64,000 nucleotides of DNA from Streptomyces sp. NBC_00448 (GTDB taxonomy: Bacteria > Actinomycetota > Actinomycetes > Streptomycetales > Streptomycetaceae): assembly GCF_036014115.1 (NCBI RefSeq), contig NZ_CP107913.1, forward strand, positions 7,681,501-7,745,500, written 5' to 3'. The position numbers were made by a program, and so were the translations under genes. This document shows positions 24,131 through 32,378 of the stretch, one piece after another; positions within the stretch are counted from its first letter, which is position 1; each line of letters starts with the position of its first letter. The notes beneath the pieces were generated by a model. That model was not told where the DNA came from. It saw nothing but the letters and a program-made list of their open reading frames with translations, and did no database searches.

Positions 24131-24772
24131 GTGAGGGACACCGAAGATGAGGACGGCCTGCGCCGCCGGGTGCGGGCGGGGGAGCGCGACGCGTTCGCCG
24201 AGTTGTACGAGCGGTACGCGCGGACGGTCTACAACCACGCGCTGCGGCTGACCGGGGACTGGGCGACGGCCGAGGAGGTCATGTCGGAGACCTTCCTGGC
24301 GGCCTGGCGGGTCCGGCAGCGGGTGGAGCCGGACGGCGGGTCGCTGAGGCCGTGGCTGCTGGGCATCGCGACGCACAAGGCGCACAACGCCAACCGCGGC
24401 AGGGGCCGCCGGCTGGCCTTCCTGGCCCGGCAGCCGGAGCCCCGGGCGGTCGCGGACTTCGCGCAGGAGACCGTGGGCCGTCTCGACGACGCCCGCCGGC
24501 TCGCCGCGGTGCACGCCGCGCTCGGCAGGCTGCGCAGGCATGAGCGCGAGGTGCTGGTGCTGTGCGTCTGGGAGGGACTGGACTACGGCCAGGCCGCCGA
24601 GGCGCTGGGCGTCAAGGTCGGCACCGTGCGCTCGCGGCTGTCGCGCGCCCGGGCCCGGCTCGGCCGGCTGAGCGAGGAGGAGGCCGCGCGGACGGAACCG
24701 CGCCGCGGCCGCGGAGAGGGAACAGGCAGGGCCGTGTTCGCGGCCCTGCCCGTACGGGAGGAGACCCGATGA
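24131..24772 (+). CDS. ECF sigma factor (sigma-70 family)
   Basis: RNA polymerase sigma factor of 213 residues. Region 2 is DAFAELYERYARTVYNHALRLTGDWATAEEVMSETFLAAWR (residues 19-60). Region 4 is LRRHEREVLVLCVWEGLDYGQAAEALGVKVGTVRSRLSRARARL (about 134-178). The C-terminal extension is basic and of low complexity. GTG start after GAGAGG. It overlaps the next gene (ATGA), so it is co-translated with a membrane protein that likely acts in the same pathway; that protein shows no zinc-binding anti-sigma motif. Confidence 0.9.
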   Translation: MRDTEDEDGLRRRVRAGERDAFAELYERYARTVYNHALRLTGDWATAEEVMSETFLAAWRVRQRVEPDGGSLRPWLLGIATHKAHNANRGRGRRLAFLARQPEPRAVADFAQETVGRLDDARRLAAVHAALGRLRRHEREVLVLCVWEGLDYGQAAEALGVKVGTVRSRLSRARARLGRLSEEEAARTEPRRGRGEGTGRAVFAALPVREETR

Positions 24773-25872
24773 GCGACACCCCGTCCCGCCCCGGAACCGA
24801 GCGTTCCAGCGACGGTCGGACCGACGCCACCGAGCTGCCGCGGCTGCTGCCGCCGCCGGCGCATTGGGACCTCCCGCGCGAGCGCCACCTGCACCACAAG
24901 GAACTCCTGATGCAGCAGATCGACCACGACCTCGACAGTGCCCGCACGACCGAGGCCGCACCGGCCCCGCGCCGTACGCGCCGGCCGCGCCCCGCCGTAC
25001 TGGCCTCGCTGACCGCCCTCGCCCTGGCCGGCGCGCTCACCGCCGGCCTGGCGACGCGCGGCGGCGGCCACGGGACCGCGGTCGCCCCGCGCGCCGGGGC
25101 ACCCGCCGCCCAGCAGGCGTCCACCCTGCTCGACCGGATCTCCGACGTCGCCCTCGCCGGAGACGCGACCCCGGTCCGGGACGACCAGTTCGTGTACGTG
25201 AAGAGCATGGCCGAGGGCGCGGACGAGACGAGCGGCACGGCGGTGCCCGGCACGCTGCACACCCGGGAGATCTGGTCCTCGCAGGCGCAGGGACCGGTCA
25301 AGCGGATGGGCCTGGTCCGCGAGGAGGGCGAGACCCTTCCGGTCAACGCGCCGCTCGGCGACACCGACGGCACACCGCCCGGCTTCTCCCGCGCGACGTA
25401 TCGCTGGCTCGCCTCGCTGCCCACCGACCCGAAAGCCCTGTTGGCGTACCTGTACGCCCACACGCCCGGGAAGGCAGGGCAGGAGCGGGACCAGGCGGTG
25501 TTCGGAACGATCGGCGGGCTCATCGACGAGAGCGTGATGCCGCCGCGGACCGCCGCGGCCCTCTACAAGGCAGCGGCACTCATCCCCGGCGTTGTCACGG
25601 ACCCGGGCGCGACGGACGTCACCGGCCGGCACGGCGTCGGCGTCCGCCGCGACGACACCCGCTACGGCCAGCGCACGGAGTGGGTGTTCGACGCGAACGA
25701 CCTGTCCTACCTGGGCTCGCGCACCTATCTGCTCAAGGACACCGGGGAGGGCCGCAAGGGCACGATGCTCTCCGCCGACTCCGTGCTGGAGCGGGCGGTG
25801 GTGGACAAGGAGGGTGAGCAGCCCACGGCCGCGCAGGTCCGCCGGCCGCGGCCGGCCACGGCTCAGGGCTGA
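24769..25872 (+). CDS. CU044_5270 family membrane-anchored protein
   Basis: Protein of 367 residues typically paired with ECF sigma genes in streptomycetes. Residues 1-80 are cytoplasmic and charged; one membrane helix (VLASLTALALAGALTAGLA, about 78-96) follows; the rest is extracytoplasmic, with VRDDQFVYVKSMAEG, LPTDPKALLAYLYAHTPG and YGQRTEWVFDANDLSYLGSRTYLL typical of the family. The function is unknown, possibly signal input to the sigma factor. ATG overlaps the sigma stop. A strong hairpin follows. Confidence 0.85.
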   Translation: MSDTPSRPGTERSSDGRTDATELPRLLPPPAHWDLPRERHLHHKELLMQQIDHDLDSARTTEAAPAPRRTRRPRPAVLASLTALALAGALTAGLATRGGGHGTAVAPRAGAPAAQQASTLLDRISDVALAGDATPVRDDQFVYVKSMAEGADETSGTAVPGTLHTREIWSSQAQGPVKRMGLVREEGETLPVNAPLGDTDGTPPGFSRATYRWLASLPTDPKALLAYLYAHTPGKAGQERDQAVFGTIGGLIDESVMPPRTAAALYKAAALIPGVVTDPGATDVTGRHGVGVRRDDTRYGQRTEWVFDANDLSYLGSRTYLLKDTGEGRKGTMLSADSVLERAVVDKEGEQPTAAQVRRPRPATAQG

Positions 25873-25880
25873 CACCGCCG

Positions 25881-25926
25881 GGGCGCCGGGTGGGGCCGGG
25901 CGAACGCCCCGCCCGGCCCGGCGCCC
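25881..25926. terminator. Bidirectional terminator between CU044_5270 and TetR genes
   Basis: Perfect 10-bp outer stem GGGCGCCGGG / CCCGGCGCCC with further GC pairing inside (GGGGC/GCCCC). It lies between convergent genes, 9 bp after one stop and 22 bp from the other. Confidence 0.75.
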
Positions 25927-25947
25927 GGGCCGCCTGGCGGCGCTCGG

Positions 25948-26556
25948 CTACGGCAGGGAGGCGGCGACCGCCGCGCGGATCGGCGCGAGGTCCACGTCCG
26001 TGCCGATCGCGGCCTCGTCCGGAGCCCTGTCGCGGGACGGTTCGACGCCGAACAGGGCGCGGGTGAAGGCCGGGTAGACGGTACGGCCGAGCAGGTCGCG
26101 GGTGATCGCGGCGCCGGCGTCGGGCGTCAGTCCCTGCCGCTCGGTGAGGTAGGCGGCCAGGCGCTCGTGGGCGGTGGCGAAGATCGCGTCGTAGTACCGG
26201 GCGGACGCCTCGGGGAGCCGGCCGGCCTCGGAGATGCCCAGCCGGCAGGTGCGCACCGTGGGCGTCCACACCAGCATCTGGAGGAAGCGGCCGCAGAACA
26301 GGACGACCGCCTCGGTGGTGTCGTCGCTGTAGTCGGCGGGCGTCCTGAGCTTGCCGAGGTACAGCTCGCGCACCAGGTCGACGACGGCGAGGAAGAGGTT
26401 GTCCTTGCTCTCGAAGTGCGCGTACAGGCTTCGCTTCGAGGTCTGGGCGCGCGCGGCCACGACGTCCATGGACGCGCGCTCGAAGCCCATCTCCAGGAAG
26501 ACGTCCTTCGCCGTCCACAGGATGTGCTTCCGCAGTTCGTCACCGCGCTTCGCCAT
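25948..26556 (-). CDS. TetR family transcriptional regulator
   Basis: Repressor of 202 residues. The helix-turn-helix covers ILWTAKDVFLEMGFERASMDVVAARAQTSKRSLYAHFESKDNLF (residues 11-55). The C-terminal half, beginning VVDLVRELYLGKL and including AGRLPEASARYYDAIFA, is of the TetR_C AefR-like type. It is divergent from an NmrA-like oxidoreductase, with an 11-bp-arm inverted repeat between them. The likely role is redox or toxin-responsive repression of that gene; the ligand is unknown. Confidence 0.9.
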   Translation of the reverse strand: MAKRGDELRKHILWTAKDVFLEMGFERASMDVVAARAQTSKRSLYAHFESKDNLFLAVVDLVRELYLGKLRTPADYSDDTTEAVVLFCGRFLQMLVWTPTVRTCRLGISEAGRLPEASARYYDAIFATAHERLAAYLTERQGLTPDAGAAITRDLLGRTVYPAFTRALFGVEPSRDRAPDEAAIGTDVDLAPIRAAVAASLP

Positions 26557-26586
26557 GCGGCGTCCTCTCTTGGTGCTGTTCCGGCC

Positions 26587-26619
26587 GCGAAGTAAACGGT
26601 ACGGTAGAGTTTACTTCGC
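26587..26619. promoter_or_regulatory. TetR operator (inverted repeat with 11-bp arms)
   Basis: GCGAAGTAAAC and GTTTACTTCGC are perfect inverted copies separated by 11 bp (GGTACGGTAGA). The element lies 31 bp from the TetR start and 41 bp from the NmrA-like start and is markedly AT-richer than the surroundings. Confidence 0.75.
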
Positions 26620-26659
26620 TCCTCGTTCTCCGTCACGTGTCACCGGTCGGGAGAGATAC

Positions 26660-27610
26660 ATGATCGTCGTCACCACACCCACAGGCAACATCGGCCGCCA
26701 GGTTCTCGGCGAGGTCCTCGCCCGGCGGCCCGAGCGGGGCGGGCAGCGTGAGCCGGTCCGGGTGATCGCGCGCGACCCCTCCCGGCTCGCGCCCGACGTG
26801 CGCGGGCGGGTCGAGGTCGTCCAGGGCTCGATGACCGACCCCGAGGTGCTCACCACCGCGTTCGCGGGCGCGGACAGTGTCTTCTGGCTGGTGCCGCCGT
26901 ATACCGAGGGCGCCGAAGTCGCGGGCTACGCGGTGGACTTCACCCGGCCGGCCTGCGAGGCGATCAGCGCGCAGGGCGTCCGGCGGGTGGTCGCGGTGAC
27001 GGGCCTGGGCGCGCCCGCCGCCCCGGACGCGCCTGCTGCCCCGGACGCGCCCACCGCCTCGGACACCCCGGACGCGCCCGCCGGTCCGGGACTCGGCTCG
27101 CGGGCCCTGGACGCGCTGATCGAGAGCACCGGCGTGGCCTTCCGGTCGCTGCGGATGCCCGCGTTCATGGAGAACCTGCTCCAGCAGCTCGGGCCGATCC
27201 GGGACCAGGGCGTGTTCTTCCTGCCGATCTCCGGGGACCGGCGGATACCGACCTGCGCCACCCGCGACATCGCCGCCGTCGCGGCCGAGTTGCTGCTCGA
27301 CGGCTCCTGGGACGGCCAGGAGGGCGTGCCGGTGCTCGGCGCCGAGGACCTGTCGTACCGCGACATGGCGCGCGTCATGTCCGACGTGCTGGGACGGCCG
27401 ATCCGCTACCAGCAGGTCCCCGGCGAGGCGTTCAGGGCCCGGTTGACGCGGCAGGGCATGCCCCGGGCGTGGGCGCAGTCCGTCGTGGACCTGCTCGCGG
27501 AGGTCGACGCCGGGTGCTACGACGCCGAGCCGCGTACGGCGCGCTCCACCACGCCGACGACCTTCCGCCAGTGGTGCGAGGACGTCCTCAAGCCGGCCGT
27601 CGCGGGCTGA
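26660..27610 (+). CDS. NmrA-like NAD(P)-binding protein
   Basis: Atypical short-chain-dehydrogenase-fold protein of 316 residues. The dinucleotide motif is VVTTPTGNIGRQVL (TGxxGxxG-like) at the N-terminus, with VIARDPSRL, GADSVFWLVPPY, and a C-terminal substrate domain (EDLSYRDMARVMSDVLGRPIRY). There is no Tyr-x3-Lys, as expected for NmrA-like quinone reductases or redox sensors. Residues 118-142 are an unusual Ala-Pro-Asp repeat (APAAPDAPAAPDAPTASD) probably forming a flexible loop. Divergently linked to the TetR repressor. Confidence 0.85.
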   Translation: MIVVTTPTGNIGRQVLGEVLARRPERGGQREPVRVIARDPSRLAPDVRGRVEVVQGSMTDPEVLTTAFAGADSVFWLVPPYTEGAEVAGYAVDFTRPACEAISAQGVRRVVAVTGLGAPAAPDAPAAPDAPTASDTPDAPAGPGLGSRALDALIESTGVAFRSLRMPAFMENLLQQLGPIRDQGVFFLPISGDRRIPTCATRDIAAVAAELLLDGSWDGQEGVPVLGAEDLSYRDMARVMSDVLGRPIRYQQVPGEAFRARLTRQGMPRAWAQSVVDLLAEVDAGCYDAEPRTARSTTPTTFRQWCEDVLKPAVAG

Positions 27611-27632
27611 GCGCGGGCCTTCCGGCCGCACG

Positions 27633-27666
27633 GTGCCCCGGGTCCGTACGTGCCCCGGGTCCGTAC
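27633..27666 (+). repeat. 17-bp tandem direct repeat downstream of NmrA gene
   Basis: GTGCCCCGGGTCCGTAC occurs twice without spacer at 27633-27649 and 27650-27666, in the 80 bp between the convergent NmrA-like and SDR genes. Confidence 0.8.
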
Positions 27667-27690
27667 GCGCTCAGCCGTCGGTCGCCGTGG

Positions 27691-28398
27691 CTACCAGGGC
27701 AGCGGGCCGTTGACGTCGAAGTACCCGCCGGTCGGGCCGTCGGGGCCGACCTGGGCCATGCGCACGATGATCTCCGCGCCCTGCTCGACGGTCTGGACGC
27801 CGGTGCGCCCGTTCAGGTCGGTCGCGGTGTAGCCGGGCTCCACCGCGTTGATCCGGATCTCCGGGAACGCCTTCGCGTACTGCACGGTGAGCGCGTTGAC
27901 CGCGGTCTTCGACACCGGGTAGGCGACGCCGGGGTACGCGTGGGTCGGGGTGCCCTCGGCGGTGAGCCGGGCCAGCGAGCCCAGGCCGCTGCTGACGTTG
28001 ACCACGACCGGCGCGGACGAGCGCCGCAGCAGCGGCAGGAACGCGTGGGTCACGCGCACCACGCCGAACACGTTCGTCTCGAACAGCGGCCGCATCGTGT
28101 CGACGGTGAGGTCCGCGGCGCCGATGATGCCGTTGTCCGCCGTCCGCGACTCGATGCCGGCGTTGTTGACCAGGACGTCGAGGCCGCCGTCGGCCTCGAT
28201 CGCCTTCGCGGCGGCGGTGACGGACGCGTCGTCGGTCACGTCGATGACGACGGCCCGCGCGCCCAACTCCTCGGCGGCGCGACGGCCGCGCTCGGGGTCG
28301 CGGCTGCCGACGTAGACGGTGTGGCCCGCTTCGACGAGCCGGCGGGCGGTCTCGCGGCCCAGCCCCTTGTTGGCTCCGGTGATCAGTGTGGTGGTCAT
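27691..28398 (-). CDS. Short-chain dehydrogenase/reductase
   Basis: Classical SDR of 235 residues. The cofactor motif is TGANKGLG (residues 7-14), NNAG follows at about residues 86-89, the catalytic serine is in VNVSSGLGSL and the catalytic pair is YPVSK. Arg in VGSRDPER suggests NADP preference. The C-terminus (GPTGGYFDVNGPLPW) is typical of the carbonyl-reductase-like group. A 20-bp inverted repeat lies 33 bp upstream and could control it. Confidence 0.92.
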   Translation of the reverse strand: MTTTLITGANKGLGRETARRLVEAGHTVYVGSRDPERGRRAAEELGARAVVIDVTDDASVTAAAKAIEADGGLDVLVNNAGIESRTADNGIIGAADLTVDTMRPLFETNVFGVVRVTHAFLPLLRRSSAPVVVNVSSGLGSLARLTAEGTPTHAYPGVAYPVSKTAVNALTVQYAKAFPEIRINAVEPGYTATDLNGRTGVQTVEQGAEIIVRMAQVGPDGPTGGYFDVNGPLPW

Positions 28399-28430
28399 GG
28401 GTCCAGGGTGCGGCAGGGCGCCGCGCGCAG

Positions 28431-28450
28431 CCAGGACCTCCTTGTCCTGG
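28431..28450. promoter_or_regulatory. Inverted repeat upstream of SDR gene
   Basis: CCAGGAC and GTCCTGG are perfect 7-bp arms separated by CTCCTT. Located 33 bp before the SDR start; a matching regulator is not adjacent. Confidence 0.45.
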
Positions 28451-28525
28451 GTTGGGCGGGTCCCGGGGACGACGGGGGAGCGGGGGAGACGGAGGAGCGG
28501 GGCCGACGGGGGTGCGGAGGCGCGG

Positions 28526-29263
28526 TCAGGCGGCCGGGAGGACGTGGATGCCGCCGCCGTGGCTCTCGACCGTCACGGTGCGCGCGGAGCCGGGATCGAC
28601 CCGGACACCCACTTCCTTCCCGCCGCCGCCCGACTCCGCGTGCACCGCGTAGCCCTCGGACGGCAGGCGCACCTTGATGGCGCCGCCGGCGGAGTCCACG
28701 TCCACGTGGCGGGGCGCGTCGGTGAAGGAGAGCGACGCGCCGCCGCCGTGCGACCGGACCGTCACGTCGGCGGCGGCGGTGCCGTCCGCGGTGACCTGCC
28801 CGCCCGCGCTGTCCACGGTCAGCTTCCCCGCGGCGCCGTGCACGGTGGTCGCGCCGCCGTGGCTGAGCAGTCGGGCAGCCATCGCCGCGGGCATCTGGAG
28901 GTGGTAGTCCACCCGGCACTTGTCGCCGTGCGTGCACGCCTTGCTGTCCAGGTCGAGCACGCCCCGGTCGACCGTGTGGGCGGTGGTGGGCCGCTTGCCG
29001 TCGTAGTGCACGGTCTCGGTCACCTTGACCTGGGTCGTGGCCGCCCCCGCGTCCACCAGGATCTTGCCGCCCGAACCGTCCAGCCGCAGCGAGGTGACGT
29101 GCCCGCCGACCGTGTACACCGACGTGGCGGTGTGGTCGTACGAGCCCGCGAGGTGACATCCCGTCAGAAGCAGTGCCACGCCGACCGCTCCGCCCCACAC
29201 CAGGGCCGGGCGGGGGCGGGGATGGGGGACGGGGCTCGGCGGGAGGGATGCTCGCGGTGTCAT
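28526..29263 (-). CDS. DUF4097-like beta-repeat lipoprotein
   Basis: Secreted lipoprotein of 245 residues. The signal sequence has a proline-rich n-region, hydrophobic core LVWGGAVGVALLL and lipobox LTGC with Cys36. The mature part has repeating short beta strands alternating with Gly-rich turns (SHGGATTVHGAAG, DSAGGQVTADG, SHGGGASLSF, DSAGGAIKVRL, SHGGGIHVLP), a right-handed beta-helix-like pattern as in DUF4097 adhesin-like proteins. Two further cysteines (residues 109 and 115) may pair. Its role is unknown, probably envelope-associated. Confidence 0.78.
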   Translation of the reverse strand: MTPRASLPPSPVPHPRPRPALVWGGAVGVALLLTGCHLAGSYDHTATSVYTVGGHVTSLRLDGSGGKILVDAGAATTQVKVTETVHYDGKRPTTAHTVDRGVLDLDSKACTHGDKCRVDYHLQMPAAMAARLLSHGGATTVHGAAGKLTVDSAGGQVTADGTAAADVTVRSHGGGASLSFTDAPRHVDVDSAGGAIKVRLPSEGYAVHAESGGGGKEVGVRVDPGSARTVTVESHGGGIHVLPAA

Positions 29264-29412
29264 GGTGACGGTCCTTCGGTCCGGGGCCGGTACAGGCGGT
29301 CGGACGCCGGCGTGTGCCGCACCCTCCCCGCTGCCCCGACGCTACGGCGGCGCCCCGCGGCCCCGGAATCCGGCGAACCCGCCGACCGATGGTGGGGATT
29401 GCCCCCGTACCG

Positions 29413-30165
29413 TCAGCCGGCGAGGTCGGGCGCCAGCCAGACCGGGACGCCGCCCAGGAGCGTGTGCAGCCGGGCGGCCTCGGTGCGCAGGCGGGCCGAC
29501 TCGTCGGGGTCGGGGGTGACCGTGGCCAGCGAGAGCAGCGCTGGGGCGGTGCCGACCAGGTGGCCGAGCGCGACCCGAATCCGCAGGGACTCGGTGAAGC
29601 CGTGCCGGGCCTCGGCGAGGTCGCCCTCGGTGGCGGCGAGGCCGGCGAGGTGGCGCCAGGTGGAGGAGGTGAGGAGGGTGGCGCCGTGCGCGACGGCGCC
29701 CGCGTGGGCGCGGCGGTAGGCGGCGCGGGCGGCGGCCGGGTTCGCCGCGATGTTCTCGGCGACGAGGCCGCGCCGGAAGTCCAGCAGCGGGCGGCCGGGG
29801 GAGCCGGGCCCGAGCAGGGCGGCGCTGCGGCCGAACGCGGAGCGGGCCTCGTCGGCGCGGTCGCGTACCGAGAAGACGGTGGCGCCGTAGGCGAGGCAGC
29901 CGCGCTCGGAGGCGGCGGCACCGCGCTCCTCGTCGCTGCTCGCCAGCGCCTCGGCGGTACGCAGCGCGTCCTCCGCCTCGGCCCATCCGTCGACCTGGTA
30001 GAAACACGCCTCTACCAGGAGTTCCGCCCTGTTCAGTGCGGCTCCGGCGTCGTCGGTGGCGAACGGCGCGAGCAGTGCCGCGGCCTCCGCCCAGCAGCCG
30101 CGTGCCCGCAGCCGCCACACGTCCGGTACCCCGACCACCGATTCCGACAAGGCGGTGTCCGCCAC
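29413..30165 (-). CDS. TPR-like helical repeat protein
   Basis: All-helical, alanine-rich protein of 250 residues built from paired amphipathic helices that look like degenerate TPR units (ERGAAASERGCLAYGATVFS, AARAAYRRAHAGAVAHGATLL, LAEARHGFTESLRIRVALGHL). No enzymatic motif. The GTG at 30165 is preceded by GGGGGAG with a 5-nt gap; longer readings add low-complexity sequence that overlaps a possible promoter. Function is unrecognised, perhaps a protein-protein scaffold. Confidence 0.68.
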   Translation of the reverse strand: MADTALSESVVGVPDVWRLRARGCWAEAAALLAPFATDDAGAALNRAELLVEACFYQVDGWAEAEDALRTAEALASSDEERGAAASERGCLAYGATVFSVRDRADEARSAFGRSAALLGPGSPGRPLLDFRRGLVAENIAANPAAARAAYRRAHAGAVAHGATLLTSSTWRHLAGLAATEGDLAEARHGFTESLRIRVALGHLVGTAPALLSLATVTPDPDESARLRTEAARLHTLLGGVPVWLAPDLAG

Positions 30166-30530
30166 AGCATCTCCCCCAAGCGCGTCTTCGAGCCAGTGCG
30201 AGCAAGTGCGTGTGTGCATGTGTGTGCCGTGCGCATGCGCAGTGGCGGAAGTCCAGCACGCGGAAGGGGCCCGCGCCAAGGGGTCGGAGATCACTTCTTG
30301 TGAACGGGATCACTTTCACGAGCGCACGAACGGCGCACGCGGGGCGCACACCACGGTCACATCGGGTGCCCGCGCGGCTCGTTCGGCGGGGAGCGGTTCG
30401 GGTCCGGCGCGGGGCGGGGCGGACGGCCCGCGCCGACCGGTTTCGGCCGGTCCGCGGCGGCGGGGCCGGCTCATCCGCGGGGACCGGTTCGGCCGGCCCG
30501 TGGCGACGGGTCGGCTCGCTCCGGACCGGG
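30166..30530. other. 365-bp gap between TPR-like and PucR genes
   Basis: No gene was found. It contains a TG-rich microrepeat near 30205-30235, the AAGTGATC direct repeats at 30289-30315 and GC-rich sequence next to the pucR-type stop. It most likely holds the promoter of the TPR-like gene. Confidence 0.5.
30289..30315 (-). promoter_or_regulatory. AAGTGATC direct repeats upstream of the TPR-like gene
   Basis: Read on the minus strand, AAGTGATC occurs at 30315-30308 and 30296-30289, a 19-bp period, about 125-150 bp upstream of the GTG start. TCAC/GTGA inverted arms overlap the proximal copy. Confidence 0.4.
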
Positions 30531-32378
30531 TCAGCTCATCCGCAGCGCGAGGAAGAAGTCGAGCTTGTCCTCGAGTCGGGCCAGGTCCCGTCCGGTGAGC
30601 TGCTCGATCCGCCCGATCCGGTACCGGAGCGTGTTGACGTGCAGGTGCAGCCGGCTCGCGCACCGGGTCCAGGACCCGTCGCACTCCAGGAACGCCTCCA
30701 GCGTCGGGATCAGTTCGGCGCGGTGCCTGCGGTCGTACGCGCGCAGCGGGTCGAGCAGCCGGGCGGTGAAGGCGCGGCGCACGTCGTCGGGGACGAAGGG
30801 CAGCAGCAGGACGTGGGAGGCCAGTTCGTCGTGGCCGGCGACGCAGACCCGGCCGGGGCGGGCCGCGGCCACCCGGCGGGCGTGCCGGGCCTCCTCCAGC
30901 GCGCCGCGCAGCCCCTCGGGGGAGTCGACGGCCGCGCTCACGCCGATGGTCAGCCGGCCGTCCTCGGCCAGGCCCCGGGCGAGGGGGCCGCGGACGGCGG
31001 CCAGCAGGAGGTCGGCCCGCAGCGCGACCGGCTCGCCGTCCGGGGGGTTGCCGCTGTCGCCGGAGGCGGGGGCCGCGGGGGCATGGCCCGGGGCTCGCTT
31101 CGCCGAGCCGCGTGAGCCCGCGGCACCGGGGGAGGCGAGGGAGTTGGGGGCGCCGGCAGAACCGGCGGAACCCGGGGAACCCGGCGAACCGGCCGAGCCG
31201 TCAGCGCCGGCGGGGGAGCCGGGGGAGCCGCGGCCCGCCGGCTCCAGCGGGACCAGTGCCATCGCCCGGTCCTCCGCGACCGCGACCGCCACCCGGTCGG
31301 CCGCTTCCGCGCCCGGCTCCGCCGGGTCCGCGAGCAACTCCTCCAGAAGTGCCCGCGCGACCGGCCCGGGGGGCGCCTCGGCGCCCGCGTCCGCCCAGTC
31401 CACCCGGGCCACCACGATCTGCCACTGCGGCGGCGCCCCGCCCCCGGGCAGCAGCACCGGCGCCGCCGCCCGCAGCCGCGCCCCGATCTCCGACGGCGCC
31501 GCACCGCCCCTGACCAGTTCGAACACCTCCGTGGCCAGCCGCCGCCGCACCGCCCGTGAGGCGTCCCGCCGTTCCCGTTCCACCCCGATGAGCAGGGTCA
31601 CCCCGCGCAGCAGCTCCAGCCGCTCGGCCGGCCACTCCCCGGCGTCCGCCTCGACCGCGAGGAACCAGTCCGACAGGACGGTGGCGCGCACGTCGGCGCC
31701 GGGGTCCGCGCCGGTCCGTACCGGGAACAGCGAGTACACCCGGCCGCTCTGCGCCGCGGTCCGGTACGGCGCGGGCCGTCCGGTACGGCTCGCGGCCTGC
31801 TGCGCGCCGGCCAGTTCGGCGCGGACCGGGGCGGGCAGCGGCTGCCCGGCGCCGGCGATCTCCCGGCCGGTCGAGGAGAGCACCCACGCCCGCAGGTCGA
31901 GGTCGGTGCCGAGCAGGTCGAGGACCGCCTCGGGCCCACCGCCGCCGGCCCCCACCGACATCAGCCGCCGGTGCCGGTCCACCACCGCCGCGAGGTCCCC
32001 GGCCCGCTCGCCGGACACCTGCCGGACCACGTACTCGGTGATCGTGGCGAAGGCCACCTGCTCGTCGACCGAGAACAGCGGCAGCCGGTGCCGCGCGCAG
32101 GCGTCGACCAGGTCCTGCGGGATCGTGCCGATGCCGGCGTTGCCCGCGGCCAGCGCGGCCACCCCGGCGGTGGACAGCAGCCGTACGAAAGGCTCGGAGT
32201 CGGCCGGTCCGTGCCGCCACGCGAGCCCGGTGAGCACCAGCTCGCCACCGGTCAGATAGCGGCTCGGGTCGCGCAGGTCGGTGGTCATCACCCCGCGTAC
32301 GGTCCGGTCCAGCTCGTCCTCGCCGCTGAGCAGCCGCAGACCGAGTGCGTCGGTGTCCAGCAGTGCGCTCAGCCGCAT
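30531..32378 (-). CDS. PucR family regulator of purine catabolism
   Basis: Transcription factor of 615 residues. The N-terminal PucR sensor domain (LLDTDALGLRLLSGEDELDRTVRGVMTTDLRDP, residues 5-37) is followed by a GGDEF-like helical middle and the C-terminal PucR helix-turn-helix LEAFLECDGSWTRCASRLHLHVNTLRYRIGRIEQLTG. A Gly/Ser/Pro/Ala-rich insertion of about 65 residues (near 380-447) interrupts the middle region and looks disordered. Divergent from the xanthine dehydrogenase operon, with a 22-bp palindrome in the 448-bp gap, so it most likely controls that operon in response to a purine metabolite. Confidence 0.9.
   Translation of the reverse strand: MRLSALLDTDALGLRLLSGEDELDRTVRGVMTTDLRDPSRYLTGGELVLTGLAWRHGPADSEPFVRLLSTAGVAALAAGNAGIGTIPQDLVDACARHRLPLFSVDEQVAFATITEYVVRQVSGERAGDLAAVVDRHRRLMSVGAGGGGPEAVLDLLGTDLDLRAWVLSSTGREIAGAGQPLPAPVRAELAGAQQAASRTGRPAPYRTAAQSGRVYSLFPVRTGADPGADVRATVLSDWFLAVEADAGEWPAERLELLRGVTLLIGVERERRDASRAVRRRLATEVFELVRGGAAPSEIGARLRAAAPVLLPGGGAPPQWQIVVARVDWADAGAEAPPGPVARALLEELLADPAEPGAEAADRVAVAVAEDRAMALVPLEPAGRGSPGSPAGADGSAGSPGSPGSAGSAGAPNSLASPGAAGSRGSAKRAPGHAPAAPASGDSGNPPDGEPVALRADLLLAAVRGPLARGLAEDGRLTIGVSAAVDSPEGLRGALEEARHARRVAAARPGRVCVAGHDELASHVLLLPFVPDDVRRAFTARLLDPLRAYDRRHRAELIPTLEAFLECDGSWTRCASRLHLHVNTLRYRIGRIEQLTGRDLARLEDKLDFFLALRMS

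Noticed and set aside
24131..25872. Classical zinc-binding anti-sigma factor in the second gene of the pair
   Set aside because: The membrane protein lacks the H-x3-C-x2-C motif; CU044_5270 membership is the better description.
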